Source: Paraglaciecola mesophila
GTDB taxonomy: Bacteria; Pseudomonadota; Gammaproteobacteria; Enterobacterales; Alteromonadaceae
Assembly: GCF_009906955.1 (NCBI RefSeq)
Contig: NZ_CP047656.1
Span: 4,215,001 to 4,279,000, forward strand
Reading direction: 5' to 3'
Length of the DNA: 64,000 nt
The notes under the pieces were generated by a model, which was given only the letters and a program-made list of their open reading frames with translations, was not told the DNA's origin and made no database searches. The position numbers and the translations under genes were made by a program. Shown in pieces: positions 50,980-59,491 of this stretch (position 1 is the stretch's first letter; each line of letters begins with the position of its first letter).

Positions 50980-52026
50980 TCAATCGACGGGCACTGGGCC
51001 AGTGCTTTGGCGTACGACAAGTGAAAATGGCAGCTCAACATATCTTGGCTTGTCCGTTTTACCGTGAAGTTGCTCTAATAACAGCTCAATACAGGCTTTC
51101 CCAATTTCCTCTAAAGGCTGATGAATAGTTGTCAGGGCGGGGGACATTAAGCGTGCGTAACGAATATCATCAAACCCCATGATGGAAATGTCTTGAGGTA
51201 TACGAAAGCCGTTTTCTTGTAATGTACTCATCGCGCCAATAGCCATGTCGTCACTGAAGCAAAACACGGCAGTGGGTCTACGTCTTAATTTGAGTAATTG
51301 CTCCATGGCCCCCATACCTGAGTCTACGCCGTAGTCACCTCGAATAACTAATTGCTCGTCTACTTCAATACCAGCCTCGCTCAGAGCCATATGGTATCCA
51401 GCAAGTCGTTCAAGAGTGCTTGGTGTATCTCGTGGACCCATAACCGCAGCAATACGTTTGTGTCCAAGGCCGAGTAGATGTTCCACTGCAACTCGAGCGC
51501 CTGCGGTATTATCAATCATGACTTTGCTGATCCCATCGATAGGTATGGACTCACAGGAGTTCACAATGGGCGGAAGTTGTTTGGCTGCGGGCAGGTTTTT
51601 ATTAAGATTAAAGGGCATGTGAAACGTAAATAATAGTACTCCATCGGCTTGCCCCGATTGAGCCATATTAGCATAGTGCTTTTCTCGCTCAGCTAAACCT
51701 TGTGTGTCACCAAGCAAAATAGAATAGCCCGCTTTTTGTGCTTCGCTTTCAATTGCTCGAATAATCCCCGCGTTTACTTGATTGGTGATATCCGGCATGA
51801 CCACAATAATATTACCGCTTTTTTGGGTACGTAAATTGGCCCCAAAACGGCTGGGCGTATAACCCCCTTCTTCTACAGCTTTCATAACCTTTTTACGGGT
51901 TTCTTCACTCACGATATCTGGATTACGTAAAGTACGTGAAACAGTAGCGGGTGAGACACCGGATATAGCAGCAATGTCTTTTATGCCTAACTTTGCCAAA
52001 AAATTCTCTCTTACGGGAAATAGCAT
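50980..52026 (-). CDS. LacI-family transcriptional regulator of the sugar locus
   Basis: A 348-residue LacI/GalR regulator. The N-terminal helix-turn-helix is IKDIAAISGVSPATVSRTLR, followed by a hinge helix (YTPSRFGANLRTQ) and the periplasmic-binding-like effector domain with GNIIVVMPDITNQVNAGIIR, GADGVLLF-type and AVFCFSDDMAIGAM segments. Given identical operators upstream of its own gene, the receptor gene and the symporter operon, it probably represses them and is released by a glucobiose or glucose phosphate. ATG 52026 has no ribosome site; a TTG at 51999 after AAGAGAGA may be the real start, giving an N-terminus starting close to the usual LacI length. Confidence 0.88.
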   Translation of the reverse strand: MLFPVRENFLAKLGIKDIAAISGVSPATVSRTLRNPDIVSEETRKKVMKAVEEGGYTPSRFGANLRTQKSGNIIVVMPDITNQVNAGIIRAIESEAQKAGYSILLGDTQGLAEREKHYANMAQSGQADGVLLFTFHMPFNLNKNLPAAKQLPPIVNSCESIPIDGISKVMIDNTAGARVAVEHLLGLGHKRIAAVMGPRDTPSTLERLAGYHMALSEAGIEVDEQLVIRGDYGVDSGMGAMEQLLKLRRRPTAVFCFSDDMAIGAMSTLQENGFRIPQDISIMGFDDIRYARLMSPALTTIHQPLEEIGKACIELLLEQLHGKTDKPRYVELPFSLVVRQSTGPVPVD

Positions 52027-52057
52027 TAAGGGGTAGATTAACGTTAGCCAAGAAGAC

Positions 52058-52071
52058 TGTAAACGTTTTCA
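52058..52071. promoter_or_regulatory. LacI-type operator of the regulator gene
   Basis: TGTAAACGTTTTCA, one base from the perfect palindrome, 31 bases upstream of the regulator's ATG. It suggests autoregulation. Confidence 0.7.
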
Positions 52072-52211
52072 ATGCTGGTAAGAGCTGCTATTTATCGCTC
52101 GTTTTAAAAAATACTTTTATTTCAGATGGTTAGAAATAAATACAATGTTTATTGTTAACGAGATAAAGGTGAATGATCGCTTTTTCATTTGTATGATAAA
52201 ACCGGAAGGGG

Positions 52212-52244
52212 CAGCATGGCCCTGAAACAATCTGGGCCATGCTG
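52212..52244 (-). terminator. Hairpin at the end of the leu operon
   Basis: CAGCATGGCCC (52212-52222) and GGGCCATGCTG (52234-52244) are perfectly complementary, 37 bases downstream of leuD. The T run on the minus strand is not immediate (CCCCTTCCGGTTTT), so efficiency is uncertain. Confidence 0.6.
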
Positions 52245-52280
52245 TGGGTAAATGCTTAGCAAACTTAAATGATGAGTTAA

Positions 52281-52907
52281 CTAATATTTCCAAGCAGGTT
52301 GCTTTTCTTCAAACGCTTTTATTTTACTATCAAGTTCAAGCGTTTGGCCTATGGCATCGAGTCCCTTGATCAGGTTGTTCTTATGATGTACAGCGATATC
52401 AAAGGCAATGACCTGGTCATTAAAACGTACTTCTTGTTGAGGTAAATCGACGATGACCTGACAGGCCGGATCTTGCGCTACGGCCTCGAAAAGTGCATCT
52501 ATTTCTGTGCTTTCGAGTTTAACGGGTAACAGGCTATTGTTGATGCAGTTACCGTAAAAAATATCAGCAAAGCTGGTGGCGATGACCACTTTGAAACCAT
52601 AATCGTCAAGGGACCAAGGCGCATGTTCCCGGCTTGAGCCACAACCAAAGTTTTCACGGGTAAGTAAAATACTAGCACCTTGATGCTCAGGTTTGTTCAG
52701 CACAAAATCAGGGTTCGGTTCTTGTTCATGCAAATCTAAATAACGCCAATCATGAAATAGATGTTTTCCATAACCGCTTTTGGTTACCGACGTTAAAAAT
52801 TGTTTAGGAATGATTTGATCGGTATCCACATTCGCTTGATTCAATGGCACCACATGGCCGGTATGAACGCTGATGCCAGTCGTTGCTGGGTTAGTTTGAT
52901 TGCTCAT
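52281..52907 (-). CDS. leuD: 3-Isopropylmalate dehydratase small subunit
   Basis: A 208-residue swivel-domain subunit that pairs with LeuC to isomerise 2-isopropylmalate to 3-isopropylmalate in leucine synthesis. Diagnostic text: VPLNQANVDTDQIIPKQFL near the N-terminus, then the substrate-binding GCGSSREHAPWSL and ATSFADIFYGNCINN. Length equals that of E. coli LeuD (201) within a few residues. It is the last gene of leuABCD, starting 16 bases after leuC. Confidence 0.95.
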   Translation of the reverse strand: MSNQTNPATTGISVHTGHVVPLNQANVDTDQIIPKQFLTSVTKSGYGKHLFHDWRYLDLHEQEPNPDFVLNKPEHQGASILLTRENFGCGSSREHAPWSLDDYGFKVVIATSFADIFYGNCINNSLLPVKLESTEIDALFEAVAQDPACQVIVDLPQQEVRFNDQVIAFDIAVHHKNNLIKGLDAIGQTLELDSKIKAFEEKQPAWKY

Positions 52908-52922
52908 GGTTATTCCTAATAA

Positions 52923-54329
52923 TTAATCGTTGCCAACAAAGTCACGGGTGTCGGCGAAGTGACCAGCTAATGCTGCTGCAGCTGCCATTGCAGGGCTGAC
53001 TAAGTGAGTACGAGCTCCGCGGCCTTGACGACCCTCAAAATTGCGGTTGCTGGTAGAAGCACAGCGATCGCCTTGACCTAAAATATCGTCATTCATACCC
53101 AAGCACATGGAACACCCAGGTAACCGCCACTCAAATCCTGCTTCAAGAAACACTTTATCTAGCTGCTCGGCTTCCGCTTGGGCTTTAACTGTCACTGAGC
53201 CAGGTACTACAATGGCAGTGACATGACTGGCAACTTTACCTTGCTTGGCAATTTCGGCTGCTGCGCGCATGTCCTCAATACGGCCATTAGTACATGAACC
53301 GATAAACACGTGATTGACGGTTAAGTCAGAGAGTTTTTGTCCGGCTTTTAGGTCCATGTATTTCAGTGCTTTTACTGCTGAATCACGGTCGATTGGGTCA
53401 CTAAAGTTTTCTGGCGCTGGAATAGGTTGATTAACACCGATAACTTGGCCAGGGTTGGTCCCCCAAGTGACTTGTGGCGCGATGTCTTTGGCAGCAAGCT
53501 CAACAACTACATCAAAGTTAGCATCGGCATCAGACTTAAGGGTTTTCCAGTATGCCACTGCTGCATCCCAGTCAGCACCTTTAGGGGCGTACTCACGACC
53601 TTCAAGATATTCAAATGTCTTTTGGTCAGGGGCGATAAGCCCAGCCTTTGCACCAGCTTCGATGCTCATGTTGCACACCGTCATGCGCTCTTCCATGCTC
53701 AAGCCTTCGATGGTGTCGCCGCAATATTCAATCACGCAGCCGGTCGCGCCTGCATGACCAATTTTACCGATAATCGCCAAAATAATATCTTTAGCAGTCA
53801 CGCCTAAGGGGCGGGCACCAGTGACTTCTACTTTCATGCATTTGGCTTTACTTTGCTTTAGGGTTTGAGTTGCAAATACATGCTCAACTTGCGACGTACC
53901 AATACCAAACGCTAACGCACCGAAAGCACCATGGGTTGCTGTGTGTGAATCACCGCACACAACCGTCATACCGGGTTTAATTAAACCTAGCTCAGGGCCC
54001 ATCACATGGACGATACCTTGTTTTTGATGGCCTACTGGAAACAGTTCAATTCCGTTTGCTGCACAGTTATCCGCTAAGGTCTGTAGTTGTAGCTTATTTG
54101 CTGGGCCGCAAGCATCAATGGCTAACGAGCGGGTAGAAATGCTGTGATCCATAGTGGCAAATGTTAGGTCTGGGCGACGTACTTTACGTCCTTTTTGTAC
54201 CAAACCGTCAAATGCTTGAGGGGAGGTGACTTCATGGATCAAGTGGCGATCGATATACAATAATGCATCGTCGCCGATTTCATCGACAATATGGGCCTGA
54301 AATATCTTGTCGTATAAGGTGGTACTCAT
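52923..54329 (-). CDS. leuC: 3-Isopropylmalate dehydratase large subunit
   Basis: A 468-residue aconitase-family subunit carrying the [4Fe-4S] cluster. The three ligand cysteines are in VFIGSCTNGR and GCSMCLGMN; HVMGPELGLIKPGMTVVCGD and SHTATHGAFGALAFGIGTSQ are family signatures. Together with LeuD it carries out the second step of leucine synthesis. It lies 13 bases downstream of leuB. Length matches E. coli LeuC (466). Confidence 0.96.
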   Translation of the reverse strand: MSTTLYDKIFQAHIVDEIGDDALLYIDRHLIHEVTSPQAFDGLVQKGRKVRRPDLTFATMDHSISTRSLAIDACGPANKLQLQTLADNCAANGIELFPVGHQKQGIVHVMGPELGLIKPGMTVVCGDSHTATHGAFGALAFGIGTSQVEHVFATQTLKQSKAKCMKVEVTGARPLGVTAKDIILAIIGKIGHAGATGCVIEYCGDTIEGLSMEERMTVCNMSIEAGAKAGLIAPDQKTFEYLEGREYAPKGADWDAAVAYWKTLKSDADANFDVVVELAAKDIAPQVTWGTNPGQVIGVNQPIPAPENFSDPIDRDSAVKALKYMDLKAGQKLSDLTVNHVFIGSCTNGRIEDMRAAAEIAKQGKVASHVTAIVVPGSVTVKAQAEAEQLDKVFLEAGFEWRLPGCSMCLGMNDDILGQGDRCASTSNRNFEGRQGRGARTHLVSPAMAAAAALAGHFADTRDFVGND

Positions 54330-54341
54330 CTGGTCTTTCCT

Positions 54342-55442
54342 TTATGCGTTTGCGCTGGCGATTATATTGGCTATGTAGTCGCCTACTTCACTGGTCGATT
54401 TGGCTTGGTCGCGGTTTTCCGGGCTTAGCAATTCACCGGTTAATACGCCGTCAGCTAACGTTTTTACCACTGCTGCGTCAATTGCGTCTGCGGCATCCGT
54501 TAGATTTAGGCTAAAACGCAGTAACATCGATGCTGATAAAATTTGCGCGATAGGGTTAGCGATCCCTTTACCTGCGATATCGGGTGCTGAACCGCCTGCG
54601 GGCTCATATAAACCGAAGTTGTCGCTGTTGATACTGGCAGATGGCAACAAGCCCATTGAGCCTGTGATCATGGCACACTCATCAGAGATTATATCGCCGA
54701 ATAAGTTTGAACAGAGCATCACGTCAAAATCACCTGGGTAGCGCAATAACTGCATGGTCGCGTTATCAATGTAGATGTGTTCTAAGGTCACGTCTGGGTA
54801 GTCTTTAGCGACCTCTTCAGTCACTTCTCTCCATAAACGACTGCATACTAATACGTTGGCTTTATCTACCGAGGTAACCTTCTTGCCGCGTTTTTGTGCC
54901 GCTTCAAATGCACTAATGGCAATACGGCGAATTTCTTTTTTGCTGTAACGCATAGTGTCGTAGGCAAATTGTTCTTCGCCTTCCCCTTCTATGCCTTTAG
55001 GCTGGCCGAAGTAAATGCCACTGGTCAGTTCACGTACCACTAAAACATCAAAGCCGCTTGCTGCAATATCTGCACGCAGGGGAGAAAGCGACTCAAGGCC
55101 TGGGTAAATTTTCGCTGGACGTAAATTGCTGAACAAATCAAAGTGACCACGTAAAGCAAGCAGCGCTGCACGCTCTGGGCGTTCTTCTAGCGGAAGGCTA
55201 TCCCATTTGGGGCCACCAATTGAGCCGAATAATATGGCTTGGGCGTCTTCACAGCCTTTTAAGGTTGCATCGGGCAGGGCTTTGCCGTGGTTATCAATGG
55301 CGATGCCGCCCACATCAAATTCGTTAAGGGTAAACGATACATTAAACTGCTGTTCGACCGCTGATAGTACTTTCTTTGCTTCTTGCATGACCTCTGGGCC
55401 AATTCCATCTCCCGCTAATACGGCAATGTTGTAATTCGACAT
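54342..55442 (-). CDS. leuB: 3-Isopropylmalate dehydrogenase
   Basis: A 366-residue NAD-dependent decarboxylating dehydrogenase producing 4-methyl-2-oxopentanoate. Motifs: AVLAGDGIGPEVM at the start, FGSIGGPKW, RELTSGIYFGQPKG, DKANVLVCSRLWREV (with the active-site Lys/Asp), and NLFGDIISDECAMITGSMGL near the cofactor site; EPAGGSAPDIAGKGIANP is the adenosine-binding segment. It starts 8 bases after the leuA stop, so the genes are translationally linked. Length is close to E. coli LeuB (363). Confidence 0.96.
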   Translation of the reverse strand: MSNYNIAVLAGDGIGPEVMQEAKKVLSAVEQQFNVSFTLNEFDVGGIAIDNHGKALPDATLKGCEDAQAILFGSIGGPKWDSLPLEERPERAALLALRGHFDLFSNLRPAKIYPGLESLSPLRADIAASGFDVLVVRELTSGIYFGQPKGIEGEGEEQFAYDTMRYSKKEIRRIAISAFEAAQKRGKKVTSVDKANVLVCSRLWREVTEEVAKDYPDVTLEHIYIDNATMQLLRYPGDFDVMLCSNLFGDIISDECAMITGSMGLLPSASINSDNFGLYEPAGGSAPDIAGKGIANPIAQILSASMLLRFSLNLTDAADAIDAAVVKTLADGVLTGELLSPENRDQAKSTSEVGDYIANIIASANA

Positions 55443-55449
55443 GTGCTAC

Positions 55450-57009
55450 TTAAACTCCGGCAGTTTGTGTTTGTTGCTTTTTCTGATGATCAATTTGATC
55501 GGCTAAATGGGTGTTGTTCAATACGTGTATCAATGCCTTAACACCTGATTCGACGATATCAGTGGCAAGACCAATACCGTTGAAGCGGCGGCCATTGTAT
55601 TCAACAATGACGGACACCTGAGCCAGTGCATCTGCTCCTTCACCTTTTGAGTCCAGTTTGAAATCAACGATTTCAAGTTGTTCGTGGCCTAACACTTTGA
55701 TGATGGCGTTGTATGCAGCGTCTACTGGACCGTTTCCTGTGCAAGACTCGATGATTTCTTCGTCGCCTACCTGTAATTTTACGGTTGCGCTAGGAATGAT
55801 CTCTTTGCCTGAACTGGCTTGCAAATACAGTAACTTGTAGTGTTCGTCAGTAGGCTTTTGCTTATCAAAAAATAATAAAGCTTCCAAGTCGTAATCGAAT
55901 ACTTGGCCCTTCTTATCTGCTAATTTTACAAATGAAGCGTATAACGTATCCAAGTCATAGTCTTGGGCTTTATAACCAAGCTCTTCGAGTCGATGCTTGA
56001 TCACATGACGGCCAGAGCGAGAAGTAAGGTTCAAGTTGTTTTTGTTTATTCCCACGCTTTCGGGGGTCATTATCTCATAGGTGTTCTGTGCTTTTAAGAC
56101 ACCATCTTGATGAATACCGGAAGAATGACTAAAAGCATTGGCTCCAACAATCGCTTTGTTTGATTGCACTGGCATATTACAAAGCTGGCTGACTAATTTT
56201 GACGTACGAGAAATCTCTTGGCTGCGGATATTGGTGTTCAAACCCAGCATGGCTTGACGGGTTTGCAAAATCATGGCGATTTCTTCTAATGAGCAGTTAC
56301 CAGCACGTTCACCAATGCCATTGATGGTACATTCAATTTGGCGTGCTCCGTACTCCACAGCAACGAGTGAATTGGCAACGGCGAGTCCCAAGTCGTTGTG
56401 GCAATGTACCGATATGGTCGCTTTATCGATATTGGGTACGCGGTTGAACAAGTTTTGAATGATGCCGCCAAACTCAGTCGGCGTGGTATAGCCCACCGTA
56501 TCGGGAATGTTTACGGTCGTTGCCCCAGCGCTAATTGCTGACTCGACCATACGGCATAGATAATCAATCGGCGTACGGCCAGCGTCTTCACAAGAAAACT
56601 CAATATCGTCAGTGTAACGCCCGGCATGTTTAATCGCTTTTACTGCCATGTTCACCACATCATCTTGTGACATGCGCAATTTATTGGCTACGTGAATATC
56701 TGAGGTGGCGATAAAGGTGTGGATCCGGAAATTTTCGGCAATATTTAATGCCTCACCGCAAGCATCTATGTCTTTTTCTAACGCGCGAGACAAGCCACAA
56801 ACGGTAGCATTTTTGACTTCCCGGGCGATACTACGTACTGACTGAAAATCACCAGGGGATGAAACCGGAAAACCTGCTTCAATGATATCGACACCAAGTC
56901 GCTCTAACGCTAAGGCAATTTGTAGTTTTTCTTTCATACTCAAACTTGCAGCTAGCGCTTGTTCGCCATCACGTAATGTGGTGTCGAATATTTTGACTTG
57001 GTTGGACAT
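55450..57009 (-). CDS. leuA: 2-Isopropylmalate synthase
   Basis: A 519-residue enzyme that condenses acetyl-CoA with 2-oxoisovalerate, the committed step of leucine synthesis. The DRE-TIM metallolyase barrel starts with IFDTTLRDGEQA and includes SVHCHNDLGLAVANSL and GNCSLEEIAMIL; GIHQDGVLKAQNTYEIM marks the linker, and the C-terminal 130 residues are the leucine-binding regulatory domain. It is the first structural gene of leuABCD, preceded by a leader peptide and attenuator. Start ATG 57009 has the ribosome site GAGG. Confidence 0.96.
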   Translation of the reverse strand: MSNQVKIFDTTLRDGEQALAASLSMKEKLQIALALERLGVDIIEAGFPVSSPGDFQSVRSIAREVKNATVCGLSRALEKDIDACGEALNIAENFRIHTFIATSDIHVANKLRMSQDDVVNMAVKAIKHAGRYTDDIEFSCEDAGRTPIDYLCRMVESAISAGATTVNIPDTVGYTTPTEFGGIIQNLFNRVPNIDKATISVHCHNDLGLAVANSLVAVEYGARQIECTINGIGERAGNCSLEEIAMILQTRQAMLGLNTNIRSQEISRTSKLVSQLCNMPVQSNKAIVGANAFSHSSGIHQDGVLKAQNTYEIMTPESVGINKNNLNLTSRSGRHVIKHRLEELGYKAQDYDLDTLYASFVKLADKKGQVFDYDLEALLFFDKQKPTDEHYKLLYLQASSGKEIIPSATVKLQVGDEEIIESCTGNGPVDAAYNAIIKVLGHEQLEIVDFKLDSKGEGADALAQVSVIVEYNGRRFNGIGLATDIVESGVKALIHVLNNTHLADQIDHQKKQQTQTAGV

Positions 57010-57055
57010 GTGTTTTCCTCTTTGAATAATTCACGCTTGTTACAGCGCATAAACG

Positions 57056-57087
57056 AAAAAACCCGTGCTGCTAGGCACGGGTTTTTA
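57056..57087 (-). terminator. leu operon attenuator
   Basis: On the minus strand ACCCGTGC, loop CTAGCA, GCACGGGT, then a run of T. The left arm can alternatively pair with an identical GCACGGGT at the end of the leader-peptide frame (57116-57123), forming an antiterminator. Confidence 0.92.
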
Positions 57088-57113
57088 GTTATTGTTTGCG
57101 TTTCGCTTACAAC

Positions 57114-57170
57114 CTACCCGTGCAGTCTTGCTGCCAGCAGAAGTAGAGTTGATAGTAATAATGAAGTCAT
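57114..57170 (-). CDS. leuL: leu operon leader peptide
   Basis: An 18-residue frame, MTSLLLSTLLLLAARLHG, with eight leucine codons (TTA TTA CTA, CTA CTT CTG CTG, then CTG). It lies upstream of leuA and ends inside the sequence that competes with the attenuator stem. When leucyl-tRNA is scarce the ribosome stalls in the Leu run, leaving the GCACGGGT segment free to disrupt the terminator. When leucine is plentiful it reaches the stop codon and masks that segment. This is standard amino-acid attenuation. Confidence 0.92.
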   Translation of the reverse strand: MTSLLLSTLLLLAARLHG

Positions 57171-57200
57171 GTTATCTAAGCTCGAAACGTCAGTGCGGTA

Positions 57201-57229
57201 TTTGTAACTCTTTGCGCCTTTTGCGTCAA
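57201..57229 (-). promoter_or_regulatory. Promoter of the leu operon
   Basis: On the minus strand, -35 TTGACG (57229-57224), 17-base spacer, -10 TACAAA (57206-57201). The leader peptide starts about 30 bases downstream. Confidence 0.75.
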
Positions 57230-57240
57230 CCTTAGTTAAC

Positions 57241-57270
57241 AAATTGGCATATAACAAATTAGCATATAAG
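57241..57270. repeat. 15-bp AT-rich direct repeat upstream of the leu promoter
   Basis: AAATTGGCATATAAC and AAATTAGCATATAAG in tandem, 13 of 15 identical, just upstream of the -35. They may be an UP-type element or an Lrp/LeuO-like binding region. Confidence 0.5.
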
Positions 57271-57338
57271 TTTGATTTCTAACGGTTTAGCGGCTAGTCC
57301 GACCAGAGCCTGATGAAATCTGTAGACACAAAGGTAAT

Positions 57339-58001
57339 TTATCGGAAGTTTTTCCAATTAATACTGCCCGACAACAGTAATTCACGCAGGGTCAACGTGC
57401 GTGGTTGGCCACGGCCCTTGTGGTTCCAAGTGTGGCCGCAGCACGCGGCGCTAAATACTGAGCGACTCGGACGTAACAATAGTTGCTGTGTGGCATTCGC
57501 AGGAACGAGATTGTGCATCGCTGCTTCTTGGGGCGCGCGGGTACCATCCATATTAAACCAGCCAAATTTGTTGCTATGAAGTAATTGCCTATCGATATCA
57601 ATTCGATCGATGGAATCTAGCTCTAAATGTTCACCGTTCATGTTGTTGGTGTATACAGCAACGGGTAATCCGGAGCGTGCGTAGTGTGAAAACCACGTGC
57701 GCACCTTAGCGGGATCGTGTTTTTTAGCGATGCAAGTAGCACTTTGTTTGGTTTGCCAACTGGCGTTGTGCACATCGACTGTGAGCGGACCAGAGTGATG
57801 AATAAAATGATAAGCTGCGCGTTTGATGTGATGGCGTAAGCCACCGAGCTTGCGCTGTAATAAACTAATATTGCTAAATGGTTGCTGAGCTAGTGTCATT
57901 AATTCACGCTCATAAAGTGCATTGCAAATTTCGGCAAACTGAGTCTGCTGATGTGAGTCAGTGAATATATTTACTTGGGGCTGCGCAGGAGGCGTGACCA
58001 T
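57339..58001 (-). CDS. Hypothetical protein between leu and eno
   Basis: A 220-residue protein that I cannot place in a family. It has no signal peptide or membrane helix. Visible features are a basic N-terminal helical third (RKLGGLRHHIKRAAYHFIHH), a middle segment VDVHNASWQTKQSATCIAKK, a region DSIDRIDIDRQLLHSNKFGW and a C-terminal basic tail with two adjacent cysteines (FSAACCGHTWNHKG). ATG 58001 lies after the eno terminator hairpin; the frame stays open to ATG 58037, which would place codons inside that hairpin. No ribosome site is evident for either. Codon usage looks normal, so I regard it as real but with low functional information. Confidence 0.6.
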   Translation of the reverse strand: MVTPPAQPQVNIFTDSHQQTQFAEICNALYERELMTLAQQPFSNISLLQRKLGGLRHHIKRAAYHFIHHSGPLTVDVHNASWQTKQSATCIAKKHDPAKVRTWFSHYARSGLPVAVYTNNMNGEHLELDSIDRIDIDRQLLHSNKFGWFNMDGTRAPQEAAMHNLVPANATQQLLLRPSRSVFSAACCGHTWNHKGRGQPRTLTLRELLLSGSINWKNFR

Positions 58002-58011
58002 AAGAAATGAA

Positions 58012-58029
58012 GGGCAGCAAACGCTGCCC
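58012..58029 (-). terminator. Hairpin downstream of eno
   Basis: GGGCAGC-GTTT-GCTGCCC on the minus strand, a perfect seven-base-pair stem followed by TTCATTTCTT. A second stem, GCTTTAG/CTAAAGC at 58044-58065 followed by CTTTT, lies closer to eno. One or both terminate the enolase transcript. Confidence 0.7.
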
Positions 58030-58081
58030 ATATACATCAAAAGGCTTTAGTGTTTTGGCTAAAGCGCTTTCGATATAGGTC

Positions 58082-59374
58082 TTATTGACCTTTTATTTCT
58101 TTACGTCCGCCGTAGGTTGCTGCATCACCTAGTGCTTCTTCGATGCGCAATAGTTGATTGTACTTAGCAACACGGTCAGAACGACACAGTGAACCAGTTT
58201 TGATTTGGCCCGCTGCAGTACCCACTGCCAAATCAGCAATGGTTGCATCTTCTGTTTCGCCACTACGGTGAGAAATAACCGCTGTGAAACCAGCCTCTTG
58301 TGCCATGCGAATTGCTTCAAGAGTTTCAGTCAATGAACCGATTTGGTTGAACTTGATCAAAATCGAGTTGGCAACACCGTTGTCGATACCACGCTTAAGG
58401 ATTTTAGTGTTAGTAACAAATAAGTCGTCTCCAACTAACTGTACTTTATCACCAATTTTCTTAGTTAAGCTCGCCCAGCCGTCCCAATCGCTTTCGTCTA
58501 GGCCGTCTTCAATTGAAATGATAGGGTACTTAGCAGAAAGATCCGCAAGGTAATCACCGAAAGTTTCTGAATCAAATACTTTACCTTCACCTTTAAGGTC
58601 ATATTTACCATCTACATAGAACTCAGATGATGCACAATCAAGGGCTAAAGTAACGTCTTTATTCATTTCGTAGCCAGCATTTTCAACGGCTTGAATGATC
58701 ACTTTAAGGGCTTCTTCGTTTGACGCAAGGTTAGGTGCAAAACCACCTTCGTCGCCTACTGCTGTGCTTAACCCTTTAGCAGATAACACTTTTTTCAAGC
58801 TATGGAATATTTCAGCACCCATGCGCAATGCTTCACGGAAGTTAGCTGCGCCTACTGGCTGCACCATGAATTCTTGAATATCAACGTTATTATCAGCGTG
58901 CTCGCCACCGTTGATGATGTTCATCATAGGTACTGGCATTGAGTATTTGCCCGCTGTGCCGTTAAGCTCAGAGATGTGCTGATACAAAGGAATTTGCTTA
59001 TCAAGGGCTGCCGCTTTTGCTACAGCAAGAGAAACGGCCAAAATTGCGTTTGCACCGAATTTTTCTTTATTTTCAGTGCCATCTAAGTCGATCATAATTT
59101 GGTCAACTTTCTTTTGATCAAATGCACTGTTACCTATTAGAGCAGGCGCGATATCTTGATTTATTGCTGCGACTGCTTTTAATACACCTTTGCCTAAATA
59201 ACGGCTTTTATCACCATCGCGTAATTCCAACGCTTCACGAGAACCAGTAGATGCCCCAGAAGGTGCAGTTGCTCTACCCATTACGCCTGATTCTAAATAT
59301 ACATCTGCCTCTACAGTGGGGTTACCACGAGAGTCCATGATTTCACGACCAATGATTTTACTGATATTTGACAT
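58082..59374 (-). CDS. eno: Enolase
   Basis: A 430-residue glycolytic enolase converting 2-phosphoglycerate to phosphoenolpyruvate, and likely a degradosome component as in E. coli. Signatures: IIGREIMDSRGNPTVEADVY at the N-terminus, GAxxGRATAPSGASTGSREA, metal ligand SIEDGLDESDWDGW, ILIKFNQIGSLTETLEA and SHRSGETEDATIADLAVG with the catalytic residues. It lies downstream of pyrG in the pyrG-eno order found in E. coli, with a 117-base gap. Confidence 0.97.
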   Translation of the reverse strand: MSNISKIIGREIMDSRGNPTVEADVYLESGVMGRATAPSGASTGSREALELRDGDKSRYLGKGVLKAVAAINQDIAPALIGNSAFDQKKVDQIMIDLDGTENKEKFGANAILAVSLAVAKAAALDKQIPLYQHISELNGTAGKYSMPVPMMNIINGGEHADNNVDIQEFMVQPVGAANFREALRMGAEIFHSLKKVLSAKGLSTAVGDEGGFAPNLASNEEALKVIIQAVENAGYEMNKDVTLALDCASSEFYVDGKYDLKGEGKVFDSETFGDYLADLSAKYPIISIEDGLDESDWDGWASLTKKIGDKVQLVGDDLFVTNTKILKRGIDNGVANSILIKFNQIGSLTETLEAIRMAQEAGFTAVISHRSGETEDATIADLAVGTAAGQIKTGSLCRSDRVAKYNQLLRIEEALGDAATYGGRKEIKGQ

Positions 59375-59491
59375 AGTTGTTGCCTTGTTTAAAAAATTTA
59401 GCGTTTATCTGCGAGCAGATACTCTGAGTTTTCAATCGTTACTCTGCCTTGATTATGCGCGGGGCGTTATCCGCCCCCACGGTAACAGGCT

